A DNA stretch of 26,668 nucleotides from contig CATKHK010000182.1 in the NCBI GenBank assembly GCA_949751835.1, positions 1-26,668 of the forward strand, given 5' to 3'. The notes under the pieces were generated by a model, which made no database searches, was not told the DNA's origin, and saw only the letters and a list, made by a program, of their open reading frames with translations. Positions 1 through 9,209 of the stretch are shown one piece after another. A program made the position numbers and the translations under genes. Every line of letters begins with the position of its first letter. Within the stretch, counting starts at the first letter, position 1. This DNA comes from Blepharisma japonicum (Eukaryota; Ciliophora; Heterotrichea; Heterotrichida; Blepharismidae).

Positions 1-980
1 AAATGTATTTGGAAGCAATAGAATGCTATAATGAAGCTATCAAAATTGATCCTAGAGATCCTGAGGCTTACGAGTATAAAAGTTATGCCTTTTATAATTT
101 GAAAAGGTATCTTGAAGCAATAGAATGCTGTGACGAGGCAATCAAAATCAATCCCAAAAATTCTAATACATATCATTATAAAGGAAATGCTCTTTATTAT
201 TTGAATAGAGATCTTGAAGCAATTGAGTGCTATGACGAGACAATAAGGATTAATCCTTTCAGTGCTGTTGTTTACGCAAAAAAAGGAAATGCTCTTGCTC
301 GTTTGGATAGAAATCTTGAAGCAATAGAATGTTATGACGAGGCAATCAATATCGATCCATGCTATCCTTCTGCTTATAATAAGAAAGGAAATATTCTATG
401 TGAATTGGATAGAAAACTTGAAGCAATAGTATGCTATAATGAAGCAAGCAAATTAGATCCTGATAATCCTTTGAATTTCTTTAATAGAGCGCTAGCACTC
501 AATAGTCTAGGACAAGAAACAAGAGCAGTCCAGGACTTTTACCGAGGCTATTATTTAATAAAAGAAAGCCAAACAAGTGATAATCCCAAATTCAGCCTTT
601 CTCAAATAAATTTTAATTTTACTAATCTAGTATTGGAAAACGATTTCATAGAATTATTTCAAAAACTTGCTCAACTGGCACAAAGTGCCATTGGCTTGAA
701 AGAGGAATTTAATAGCCTCAAAGATACCGAAAATCAAAAACTAATAAAGGAGATTGAGGAACAAGAAGAAACAATTAGAGAAGAGCTTTTTCAACTTTTG
801 ATGAAAGCAGTTGGTTTCTTTAGTCCAAATAATGATACGCTAGAAGAAATGCAGCAAAAAATTTATCAAATTGCTAGAGAAGCTGATAAACACCTAAAAA
901 GGATTACTTCAACAATTTCATCTCTGAAGCAAAAAGTGTGTAGATGAATGAATTTATCTCTTGGGCAGGTTTCTAAATAA
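1..980 (+). CDS. Copy A: kelch-TPR family protein, C-terminal part (5' end outside window)
   Basis: This is the 3' part of a TPR-repeat gene; reading begins in frame at base 3 and no true start is in the window. About five TPR units are visible (YLEAIECYNEAIKIDP type), then the degenerate final TPR with LALNSLGQE, then a charged helical tail of about 140 residues rich in Glu, Lys and Gln. The TPR part is almost identical in DNA to copy E2 from about 16872 onward, so the missing 5' part probably encoded a kelch-like propeller too (inference). Relative to E2 it has lost 12 nt in the tail (ISSLKQK against ISDLKSSLKQK) and 2 nt just before the stop, so TGA at 945-947 is reached out of the ancestral frame; with TGA as Trp the frame runs 11 codons further to TAA at 978-980. 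It converges on copy B. If UGA can also terminate, the end would be 947. Confidence 0.85.
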
Positions 981-1010
981 GGGATAGTAAATTAAATTTA
1001 TATAAACTTA

Positions 1011-1060
1011 TTTAGTAGCTTTATTATGGCAATGAATAGTTTATTTTGATATATTTTAGG
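1011..1060 (+). repeat. Conserved 3' trailer of copy A
   Basis: A 50-bp block just after the stop, containing TTTAGTAGCTTTATTATGGC and then AATGAATAGTTTATTTTGAT. Close versions follow C, E2, G and H, and shorter versions follow B and D. It probably carries 3' UTR or polyadenylation information, but no classical signal can be named. Confidence 0.7.
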
Positions 1061-1123
1061 TGATAAGATTTGACCTTGCCTGAATTTATACAATATACGG
1101 TTTATCAATAATTTTAATCAGTA

Positions 1124-1400
1124 TTAACCTTGACTTAAAGGATTATAGTTATATGAATCAATTTTAATTCAGTTATACTCGTCACAAACCCAACTTTCAA
1201 ATATTCCATAGTTAGCAGCAACCACATAGGCCTTAATATTTCCAGTAAATAGCGTTTATCCATTCAGGCAAGTAGAAGTTCAGAATAGCTTTCTATTAAA
1301 AGTCCAAATTTATATAATGCTTTACTATTATTTTTAAAAATAAAATTGGTTCTCGATATGTAAACACAATCTTTATAATAGCATGAATGCTGAGTGGTTT
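1124..1400 (-). pseudogene. Decayed kelch-like gene fragment downstream of copy B
   Basis: On the minus strand this stretch aligns with sequences at 7571-7919 (+) and 8553-8820 (-). Its last part is open with TGA as Trp (…FESWVCDEYNW… to …NYNPLSQG and a TAA at 1126-1124) and resembles the FIYESGVGDEYNW blade of the main family. The upstream part, around TTATATAAATTTGG and CTTCTACTTGCC, is in a different frame, so at least one disabling shift separates the two. It lies on the same strand as copy B and downstream of it. I read it as a remnant of a separate kelch-like gene, not as an active gene. Confidence 0.6.
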
Positions 1401-1706
1401 TTTCCTCCAGAAATTAGCAATATTAGGGTAATTTTCATATTTTTTTCTATCACTTTTGCATGCAATTTTGCTATTTAATAGGTAAATTTCTTGTCAAATA
1501 AGTAGATAAAATATGCATTTACCAAATTGCTATTTTTATATTCATTTTATTAAAAAATTTTGTTAGTTTGAAACTGATTCGCATAGAGAAGCATACTTAA
1601 AAAAAAAAAATCATTGCATACTGAAGAAATGCTAAGTCTTCATTAAAAGCCAACATAGTCGTCCTTGGCTACAAAAATAAAACTTTTATTATTCAATATT
1701 TTCAAT

Positions 1707-1750
1707 TAAAATATATTAAAAATAAACTATTGCCATACTAAATAAATATA
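1707..1750 (-). repeat. Conserved 3' trailer of copy B (shortened)
   Basis: Shorter version of the family trailer: TTTAGTATGGCAATAGTTTA followed by TTTTTAATATATTTT. It matches the trailer of D more closely than those of C, G and H, which agrees with B and D forming one subfamily. Confidence 0.6.
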
Positions 1751-1765
1751 TATGAATTTAGTTAG

Positions 1766-4072
1766 CTATTCTTTGCCCAAAAGATAATGTTTTATTCATC
1801 CGCGCCTATTTTTTGCTGACAAAGACAATTTGAGATTAGAAATTTTTGCGATAACCCTTTTTAGGTTTTCATCAATTTCTCTATCTATTTGATAAAATTT
1901 TTTCTGCATTTCTTTTCTCGATTTATAATTTTTTGGATTAAAGAAGCCAGCTGCTTTCATTAATAATTGAGAATGCTGCTTTTTAATTTTTTCTTCCAGC
2001 TCCTCAACCTTCTTTATTAGTTTTTGATTTTTGGTATCTTTGAGGCTATTAAAAGTCTCTTTAAAACCAATAGCGCTTTCTTGGAGTTGTGCAAGCTTTT
2101 GAAGTAATTGTATAAAATCGTTTTCCAATCCTAGATTAGTAATATTACTATTTATTTGAGAAAGGTTGAATTTTGCATCATTACTTTTTTGGCTTTCCTT
2201 TATTAAACAATAGCATCGGTAAAAGTCCTGGAGTGCTTCTGCTTCTTGTCCTAGACTATTGAGTGCTAGAGCTCTATTATAAAAACTCAGAGGATTATCA
2301 GGATCTAACTTGGTTGCTTCATTATAGCATTCAAATGCTTCAAGATATCTTTTCAAACTATAAAGAGCATCTCCTTTATACATATATGTATTAGCATTAT
2401 TAGAGCTGAATTTGATGCTTTCATTATAACAATCAATTGCTTCAAGATAATTTTCTAAATGAGAGTGAGCATTTCCTTTCATACAATAATATTCAGCATT
2501 ATAAGGATCAAGCTTAAGTGATTTGTCAAAGCATTCAATCGCTTCTAAATATCTGCCTAAACTATAATAAGCACATCCTTTCCAAAAATGTGCAATTTCT
2601 AATTTAGGATCGAGTTTAATGCTTTCTTCATAGCATTCAATTGCTTCAACATTTCTGTTTAAATTATAAAGAAAGATTCCTTTATTTAAATAAAGTTCTG
2701 GGATATTTGAATTTATTTCTAATGCCTCATTATAACATTCTAGTGCTTCGCTATATCTTTCCAAATAACCAAGAGATAATCCTTTACTACAGTAAGTATA
2801 AAATTTGGTAGGATCGATTTTGATTGCCTCATTATAGCATTCTATTGCTTCAAGATATCTTTCTAAATCGCTAAGATTATATCCTTTAACTATGAAGATA
2901 TTTGCATCGGCAGGATTAAGCTTGATTGCTTCATTACAGCATTCAATTTTTTCAAGTTTTCTCCCTAAATCATTAATAGTGATTTTTCCAAAACTTAAAG
3001 CAGTTTGAGGACTGAGATTAAAAGTTTGGTTATAGCAGTCTATCGCTTCAAACCTTCCGCCTAATTCTCGAATAGCTATATGCTTATCATAATAAGCAAT
3101 ACCAATAAAAGCATTTTGGTCCAAATCAAACTTATAATATTCCCTTAAACATTCATTACTAAGAGTTGAGATATTTATTCCTCTTTTATTATATATTCAA
3201 TATAACTGGTCACAATCTTCATTTATTGTTGATTTTGCTATTTGTTTCCAATTAAACTCATCTCCTACTTCACTTTCATAAATAAATCCATTTTTAGCTC
3301 ATTCAATCAAATACAATTTTTCCTCTCCATTTATTAAGACCTTTCTACAGTCGCTTTGAAAATCATAAGGAATTATTGAGAAAGAGTCTATATCAATTGA
3401 GTATTGCAAAATATTTTTACTACTAGGTTTGGAGATAAAAATATTTTTATTGAATATCGCACTGTTGCAATAGGGACAATGATATGGCATAGGAGCCAGT
3501 TTAAATCATAGATTTCTGTACAAATCGAATCTATAAGATAGAGTTTCAGAATCTTCGTCTTCTCCAAAACAATAGACATTTCCTCTATAATAGATAGCTG
3601 TTATGCATCGATAAGACTTTTGAGATGGCAATATTCGAAGCTCATAATTTTTATTAATAATAAAAGTAATGAAAGATCTGCTTTTATAATCATAAGAACT
3701 GCAAAATAGCTCACCGTTTGGAAGCTGAATAATTGATGCACAATTAGTATCCAATCCAATCGGAGTTTCTATTAATTTTGCTTCTTCCCTCTCATTTTCA
3801 GTATTATAAGTGAACAAATTAACTTTCCCATCAAGTTCACCAATAAGATAAAGAGAGGTAACTTGATGATAGTTCTCCGCCAATTCCTGGTAAGTTTGGC
3901 TGATGAGTGGATCAGAAGTATGATTCTTATTTTGATACAATGTGCAAGCTGCCCTAAAATCTTGTTCTGTTTTTGTATTATCAGGTCTAGCTGATATGCA
4001 ATCCATTTGAGTTCTTAGATCGTTCAATTTACATAAAAGTCTAGCGCTGCTAAGCTGATCTGAATCCGCCAT
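1766..4072 (-). CDS. Copy B: kelch-like propeller plus TPR protein, 8 TPRs
   Basis: A 768-residue reading frame with TGA as Trp. Start ATG at 4072 gives the family N-terminus MADSDQLSS. Residues about 65-330 form kelch-like blades (GNVYCFGEDEDSETLSYRFDL followed by the kelch Trp, and later the Trp of LYLIE-W and LY-W); these three Trp codons are TGA at 3508-3506, 3301-3299 and 3199-3197. Residues about 330-590 hold eight TPR units, then the degenerate last TPR (FYNRALALNSLGQ) and a Lys/Glu-rich tail with coiled-coil character (KKVEELEEKIKKQHSQ). Codon 497 is TGG (2584-2582), where copy D has TGA. A fourth TGA at 1798-1796 lies next to where paralogs stop; reading it as Trp extends the protein by 10 codons to TAG at 1768-1766. 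It is divergent from copy C and shares the tail SLSAKNRR with D. Likely a protein-binding adaptor; partner unknown. Confidence 0.9.
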
Positions 4073-4360
4073 GAATTTATATTATTATCTTTTAGAATTA
4101 ATTAGTTAATCCATTATTTCAGAGAGCACACTTATGAATTCTTATTAAATCCAAATTTCTATAAAATTGAAATAAATTTTAAAAAATAAAATTCCAAGAT
4201 TGTCTTCAAGATCTTCAACTTTTTGTTTGTCACCTCAACAAACTGTAGCTAGCATCATTTCGATTTAGCATCTGTGTAGCTGTTTCGAAAGCCTTAAAAT
4301 CATATTTTTTCTATTATAGTTCTTTTATTGGCTTGTGTGAATTCTTTATTTGCTTGGAAA
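4073..4360 (-). promoter_or_regulatory. 5' conserved module of copy B
   Basis: Upstream block of about 290 bp shared with the other copies except F. Read in the direction of gene B it contains ACAAGCCAATAAAAGAAC, the core GCTACAGTTTGTTGAGGTGA followed by CAAACAAAAAGTTGAAGATC, and an A/T-rich leader next to ATG. Closest relatives are copy 1 of D and the module of E1. The proximal dyad seen in C and G is half destroyed here. It probably contains the promoter; no TATA box or Shine-Dalgarno-like site is consistently present. Confidence 0.6.
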
Positions 4361-4420
4361 GAGCACAGTCTCGTATCGATATAATTCTCTATTAGGATCA
4401 TGAAGACAGCAGATACATCA

Positions 4421-4789
4421 AAATCTAGTTTAGGCATAGCTTTCTCAAATCCGATAAATCCATTATGAAATAATAACATTTTCTAAGCAAATATAAATTC
4501 ACACAGGTTGATAAAATAAGCATTAGAGAAGAAAATATGATTATAAAGCTTTTGAAGCGGCTGCACTGATTCCAAGTCTAAATGATTCTAGCTACAGTCT
4601 GTTGATTTGACAAACAAAAAGCTGAAGATTTTATTTTTAAAATTTATTATTTTCGGAGCGAGATGAAAGAGAAAAAAAATTAAGATTCTAATAAAATTTA
4701 TAGGAATTTTGATTTAATTCAGAGTTTATAATTGTGCTCTGAAATAATGAGATAAGGAATTAATTCTAAGGAGAAAATAATATAAATTC
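4421..4789 (+). promoter_or_regulatory. 5' conserved module of copy C
   Basis: Same module as before B but in opposite orientation and of the C/G subtype, so 4073-4789 is an imperfect inverted repeat with about 60 bp of unique spacer (4361-4420). It holds ACATTTTCTAAGCAAATATA, the core GCTACAGTCTGTTGATTTGA followed by CAAACAAAAAGCTGAAGAT, and the leader GGAGAAAATAATATAAATTC just before ATG. The GGAG lies too far from ATG and is too poorly conserved between copies to be a ribosome site. Confidence 0.6.
4718..4743. promoter_or_regulatory. Dyad TTCAGAG-N12-CTCTGAA before copy C
   Basis: A perfect 7-bp inverted repeat with a 12-bp spacer, 47 bp before the ATG at 4790. The same dyad with the same total span occurs at 23618-23643 (before G) and 11952-11977 (second module before D). 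The spacer contains TTATAATT. It could bind a dimeric factor or mark the transcription start; this is inference from conservation. Confidence 0.5.
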
Positions 4790-7249
4790 ATGGCGGATTC
4801 AGATCAGCTTAGAAGCACTAAGCTTTTGTGTAAATTGAACGAGCTAAGAGCTCAAATGGCTTGTATATCAGCTAGACCTGATAATTATAAAACAGAACAA
4901 AATTTTAGGGAAGCTTGTTCATTGTATCAAAATGAGAATCATACTTCTGATCCACTCATCAGCCAAACTTACCAGGAGTTGGTGGAGAAGTATCATCAAA
5001 TCACCTCTCTTTATCTTATTGGTAAACTTGATGGAAAAACTCATTTGTTTATTTATAACACTGAAAATGAGAGGGAAGAAGCAAAATTGATAGAAACTCC
5101 AAATATGTTGGGTACAGACCGTGCATCAATTATTCAGCTTCCCAATGGTGAGCTATTCTGCATTTGTAGAGAATATCAAAGCTCTTTTTTTACTTTTATT
5201 ATTAATAAAAACTATGAGCTTCGAATGTTGCCATTTGAAACATCTTATAAATCATGAGCAGCTGTCTATTTTAGTGGAAATGTCTATTGCTTTGGAGAAG
5301 ATGATTATTGTGAAACTCTATCCTATAGATTCGATTTGGATAGTAATCAATGATTTAAACTGACTCCTATCCCATATGGTTCCTTTTACAATAATGCAGT
5401 ATTCAATAAAAGTATTTTCATTTCCGAATATAGAAGGAAAAATCTTATGCAATATTCAATTGATATAGACTCTTTCTCAACAATTCCTTATGATTTTCAA
5501 AGTCGTTGTTGAAAGATCTTAATAAATGGAGAGGAGAGATTGTATTTGATTGAAGTAGGTATAGATGGATTTATTTATGAAAGTGGAGTAGGAGATGAGT
5601 ATAATTGGAAACAAATAGCAAAATCAGCGATAAATCAAAATATCAAGACATTATATTGAACATATAATAAAAGAGGAATATATTTCTCAAGTCTTAGTTA
5701 TCAATGCATAAGACAATATACTAAGTTTGATTTGGACCAAAATACTTATATTGGTATTGCTTATTATCATAAGCATATAGCCATTCGAGAATTAGGCGGA
5801 AGGTTTGAAGCGATAAAATGCTATAACCAAACTTTTAATCTCAGTCCTCAAGCTGCTTTAAGTTCTGGAAAATTCACTATTGATGATTTAGGGGGAAAAC
5901 TTGAGAAAATTGAATCCTGCAATGAAGCAATCAAGCTTAATCCTGCCGATGTGGGTGCCTACATTGATAAAGGATGAGTTTTGAACTATTTAGAAAGATA
6001 TCTTGAAGCAATAGAATGTTTTGATGAGGCAATCAAAATCGATCCTATGAAATCTTATGCTTACGATAATAAAGGACTTTCTCTTAATGCTTTGAGAAGA
6101 TATGGCGAAGCAATAGAATGCTATAATAAGTCATTAGAAATAAATTCAAATAACTCAGAAGCTTATATAAATAAAGGAATCTCTCTTCATCATTTAAACA
6201 AAGACATTGAAGCAGTTGAATGCTATGAAGAGAGTATCAAACTCAATCCTAGATTAGTAGTTGCACATTATTTAAAAGGATGTGCTTATTATAGTTTAGA
6301 CAGAAATCTAGAAGCGATCGAATTTTTTGATGAAACACTTAAGCTTGATCCTCATTACGCTATTATTTATGATATAAAAGGAAATGCTCACCTATGTTTG
6401 GAAAATTATCTTGAAGCAATTGATTGTTATAATAAAAGCATCAAATTTGACCCTAATAAAGCTTGTACATATAGGAATAAAGGAAGTGCTCTTTTTTGTT
6501 TGAAAAGATATCTTGAAGCAGTTGAATGCTATGATGAATCAATCAAGCTTGACCCTAAAGATGCTATTGCTTACACTGAGAAAGGACATAGCCTTTTCGA
6601 ATTGGAAAGGTTTTTGGAAGCAATAGAATGCTATAATGAAGCCATCAAAATTGATCCAAGAAATGCTGATGTTTATGAATGTAAAGGATCGGCTTTTGCT
6701 TTTTTAAAAAGGGATTTGGAAGCAACAGAATGCTACGACGAAGCAATCAAAATAAATCCCAACAATTCTAATACATATGCTTTCAAAGGACATCTTCTTG
6801 ACAATTTGGGTAGAAGTCTTGAAGCAATAGAATGTTATGACAAGGCAATCAAAATCGATCCTAAATGTGCTTCTGCTTATCATAATAAAGGAAATATTCT
6901 TTTCTATATACTGGATAGGAAACTTGAAGCAATGGTATGCTATAATGAAGCAGTCAAACTAAATTCAGATAATCCTTTGACTTTCTATAATAGAGCGCTA
7001 GCACTCAATAGTCTAGGTCAAGAAGCAGAAGCACTCCAGGACTTTTGCCGAGGCTATTATTTAATAAAAGAAAACCAAACAAGTGATAATGCTAGATTCA
7101 ACCTTTCTCGAATAAATAGTAATTTTACTAATGAAGCATTAAAAAACGATTTCATAGAATTGCTTCAAAAACTTTCTCAACTGGGAGAAAGCGCAATTGG
7201 CTTTAAAGAGCAATTTAATAGCCTCAAAGAGACCAAAGATCCAAACTAA
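4790..7249 (+). CDS. Copy C: kelch-like propeller plus TPR protein, 12 TPRs, C-terminus cut by a frameshift
   Basis: Open for 819 codons with TGA as Trp, from ATG at 4790 (MADSDQLRSTKLL) to TAA at 7247-7249. The propeller spans about residues 65-330 and twelve TPR units follow. Five TGA codons lie in frame: 5255, 5351, 5510, 5657 and 5975. Those at 5351 and 5657 are family Trp positions; those at 5255, 5510 and 5975 sit where paralogs have Leu or Ile, Arg, and another residue. The usual LIE-W Trp is Val here. At 7225-7245 a one-base deficit relative to F, G and H shifts the frame, so the protein ends at …ETKDPN and the C-terminal coiled-coil tail lies out of frame at 7249-7473. Without the shift it would equal F and G in length (894). 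It may be a recent pseudogene or a shortened but working protein. Confidence 0.85.
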
Positions 7250-7473
7250 TGAAGGAGATTGAGGAGCAAGAAGAAACAATTAAAGAAGAGCGTTCTCAAG
7301 TTTTAATGAAAGCAGTTGGCTTCTTTAGTCCAAAAAATCATGATACACTAGAAGAGATGCAGCAAAAAACTTATCAATTAAATAGAGAAGCTGATGAATA
7401 CGTAAAAAGGGTTATTTCAACGATCTCGGATCTCAGATCGTCTCTGCAGCAAAAAGTGAGTAAAGATGAATAA
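7249..7473 (+). pseudogene. Out-of-frame C-terminal segment of copy C
   Basis: Seventy-four codons from ATG at 7249 to TAA at 7473 encode the tail seen at the end of F and G (EIEEQEETIKEERSQVLMKA, then the SPKN and ISDLRSSLQQK segments). It lies in another frame than the body of C and overlaps its TAA stop. It could only be made by frameshifting or internal initiation. Its intact frame suggests that the shift in C is recent, or that this end was recently received from another copy. Confidence 0.75.
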
Positions 7474-7530
7474 TCGTTATCTTTTGGGTAGGCTCTTATA
7501 TAAGGAATAGTTAACTAAATTCATATAAAT

Positions 7531-7570
7531 TTATTTAGTAGCTTTATTGGGGCAATGAATAGTTTATTTT
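7531..7570 (+). repeat. Conserved 3' trailer of copy C
   Basis: Trailer block TTTAGTAGCTTTATTGGGGC then AATGAATAGTTTATTTT, about 60 bp after the TAA at 7473. It is nearly the same as behind G, H, A and E2. Confidence 0.65.
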
Positions 7571-7831
7571 AACGATTTAATAGAAAATAGGAAAACATAT
7601 TTATCCAATCCTCCTGCAAATGCTTCTTCTAACTATTCCTGCACTATATATCGAGATTCAATATTATTATGTGCAGAAAATAATCAAACCTTATATAAAT
7701 TTGATTTTATAATAGAAAGTTATTTGAAACTTCCACTTCCCGGAATAGATAAGTATATTTTTAAAATGCTTTTTACAGAAAATATGAAGGCCTATGTGGC
7801 TGATTCTAAAAGTGGATATAAACTAAAATAG
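7571..7831 (+). pseudogene. Kelch-like gene fragment downstream of copy C (open but without a start)
   Basis: An open stretch of about 87 codons ending at TAG 7829-7831. It reads …DLIENRKTYLS…, then SCTIYRDSILLCAENNQ, TLYKFDFIIESYLKLPLPG and ENMKAYVADSKSG. The pattern of a short strand, YKFD, then L-P-LP is kelch-like, and it is homologous to the fragments at 1124-1400, 8553-8820 and 13055-13231. It has no ATG at its left end and lies directly after the trailer of C. Of the four copies this one keeps the longest single frame, so it best shows what the original protein looked like. Confidence 0.55.
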
Positions 7832-7875
7832 CGTCGAGACCTAAGAAGCTAAAATTGGAGATAATAATAGTATAA

Positions 7876-7919
7876 TTGAAATAAAATTAGTAAATATAAC
7901 TATAATCCTTTAAGTCAAG
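7876..7919 (+). repeat. Left arm of inverted repeat (tail of the kelch-like remnant)
   Basis: Contains TGAAATAAAATT and then TATAACTATAATCCTTTAAG TCAAG. The same sequence lies inverted at 8558-8600, and again at 1132-1175 behind copy B. The arms enclose the unique segment 7920-8557. Confidence 0.6.
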
Positions 7920-8185
7920 CAAATGAATATTTAATATATTTGTTTTGAATTAAATGTGACTCAGGAGATATGTGTAAACCTGCTTATCAAGCATGTTTAC
8001 AATACAGTTCTTGGGTATTTTCATAGTTTTGATACGGAGAAATATCCAATCTGTCTTTTCTTTGGGTAAATTTACAATTAAATCGCATTAAAGGATAAAA
8101 ATTTTTTTATATAAACTTAATAATTATTATTCCATTTTTGATAAATAGTATTGATTTGCAAGAAAATACTTAGTTATTTGATTAA

Positions 8186-8449
8186 GAAAAGAAAGCAGCA
8201 GGAGTACTTTGTAAAGAGCCTATCACAAGCCTAATTTATGGGAATGCTTATATGAAATTAGAAAGAGTAAGTCCAGCGATGCAGAGGACACAAGCTAGTG
8301 GACAATATCTAGCAGGGTATTGGACGTGAGTCTTAGATATAGTACTTTACTTTTTGTCTATAAGGAATAAATTTATTTTTCAAATTTTCTATTGCAATCA
8401 TTATCAACTCTCAGCACGATGCCCAGATTTTTTTACTTCAGAGAAGTAG
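8186..8449 (+). other. Unassigned coding-like stretch in the C-D spacer
   Basis: With TGA as Trp this is open for 87 codons between TAA at 8183 and TAG at 8447, with an internal ATG at 8252. The first half (AAGVLCKEPITSLIYGNAYM then KLERVSPAMQRTQASGQYLA) is less AT-rich than the surroundings and reads like real protein; the second half is hydrophobic and less convincing. A GTGAGT at 8326-8331 could be a splice donor. I do not recognise the protein. It may be an exon or fragment of a gene unrelated to the kelch-TPR family, or chance. Confidence 0.3.
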
Positions 8450-8461
8450 AGCCAGCTGGGC
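8421..8461. other. Two-tier hairpin in the C-D spacer
   Basis: GCCCAG at 8421-8426 pairs with CTGGGC at 8456-8461, and inside it ACTTC at 8435-8439 pairs with GAAGT at 8443-8447 around a 3-nt loop. This is the most GC-rich spot of the unique segment. Function unknown; it could be a structured RNA element or a cruciform. Confidence 0.35.
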
Positions 8462-8552
8462 TTGACCAACTGGTAAGCAGGCGGTGGAGCTTTATAGGAG
8501 ATAAAAATTTTTATTACTTCAATAAGCAATTTATCAATAATTTTGATCAACA

Positions 8553-8820
8553 TTAACCTTGACTTAAAGGATTATAGTTATATACATCAATTTTATTTCA
8601 GTTATACTCGTTACAATCTTTACTTTCATATATTCCACATTAGCAGCAACAACATAGGCCTTCATATTTCCAATAAATAGCGTTTATCCATTCAGGCAAG
8701 TAGAAGTTCAGAGTAGCTTTCTATTAAAAGGCCAAATTTATATAATGCTTTACTATTTTTTCCACAAAATAAAATTGATTTGGATAAGTAAGCACAATCT
8801 TTAGAATAGCATGAGTGCTG
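8553..8820 (-). pseudogene. Decayed kelch-like gene fragment downstream of copy D
   Basis: Minus-strand relative of 1124-1400, with the same ending (…NYNPLSQG and TAA at 8555-8553) and the same internal gap relative to 7571-7831. A further 2-nt loss near the GCTGCTAATG segment shifts the frame compared with the copy behind B. It lies downstream of D on the same strand. A non-functional remnant. Confidence 0.6.
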
Positions 8821-9140
8821 AGTAGCTTTTTCCTCCAGAAGTTAACAATATTAGGGTAATTTTCATTTTTTTTCTATCACTTTTTCATGTAACTTTCCTA
8901 TTTAATAGGTAAATTTCTTGTCAAATAAGTAGATAAAATATGCATTTACCAATTGTTATTTTATATTCATTTTATTAAAATGGATTTGTTAGTTTGATAC
9001 TGATTCGCATAGAACAACATACTTAAAGATCAAAAAAATCATTGTATACTGAAGAAGTGCTAAGTCTTCACTAAAAACCAAGATCATACATAGTTGCCCT
9101 TGGCTGCAAAATAAAACTTTTATTATTCAAATATTTTCAA

Positions 9141-9190
9141 TTAAAATATATCAAAAATAAACTATTGCCATAATAAATCTACTAAATAAA
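9141..9190 (-). repeat. Conserved 3' trailer of copy D
   Basis: Trailer TTTAGTAGATTTATTATGGC then AATAGTTTATTTTTGATATA, immediately after the TAG of D. Most similar to that of B. From here to about 8820 the sequence also continues to match the region downstream of B, so the duplicated unit of B and D includes several hundred bp of 3' flank. Confidence 0.6.
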
Positions 9191-9209
9191 TATAAATGAA
9201 TTTAGTTAG

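Noticed and set aside
1599-1610. Run of A residues near 1600 as a retrocopy poly(A) tail
   Set aside because: It is short, lies inside 3' flank that is homologous to the region behind D, and has no target-site duplication or processed gene beside it.
3388-3579. Small open frames overlapping the propeller (3388-3579, 5121-5363, 23247-23441, 25176-25397)
   Set aside because: They are out-of-frame or antisense to well-supported family coding sequence.
3506-4072. A separate small protein family of about 187 residues ending YRNL, followed by separate TPR genes
   Set aside because: The apparent ends are TGA codons; in every copy the frame continues through them into conserved kelch blades and TPRs, so the pieces are one gene.
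4770-4790. AAGGAG upstream of ATG in copies C and G as a bacterial ribosome binding site, suggesting a Mollicute (which also read UGA as Trp)
   Set aside because: It lies about 16 nt from ATG, is absent or altered in B, D, E1 and E2, and the long module-like spacers and lack of operons do not fit a Mollicute. A bacterial origin is not formally excluded.
8326-8342. GTGAGTCTTAGATATAG as a very short ciliate intron
   Set aside because: Its length and borders are plausible for a mini-intron, but the flanking frame is not recognised as any protein and no spliced form can be tested here.
7876-8600. Terminal inverted repeats of a transposon in the C-D spacer
   Set aside because: The arms are the ends of the kelch-like remnants, which are convergent because C and D are convergent; the same sequence behind B has no partner arm, and no transposase is seen.
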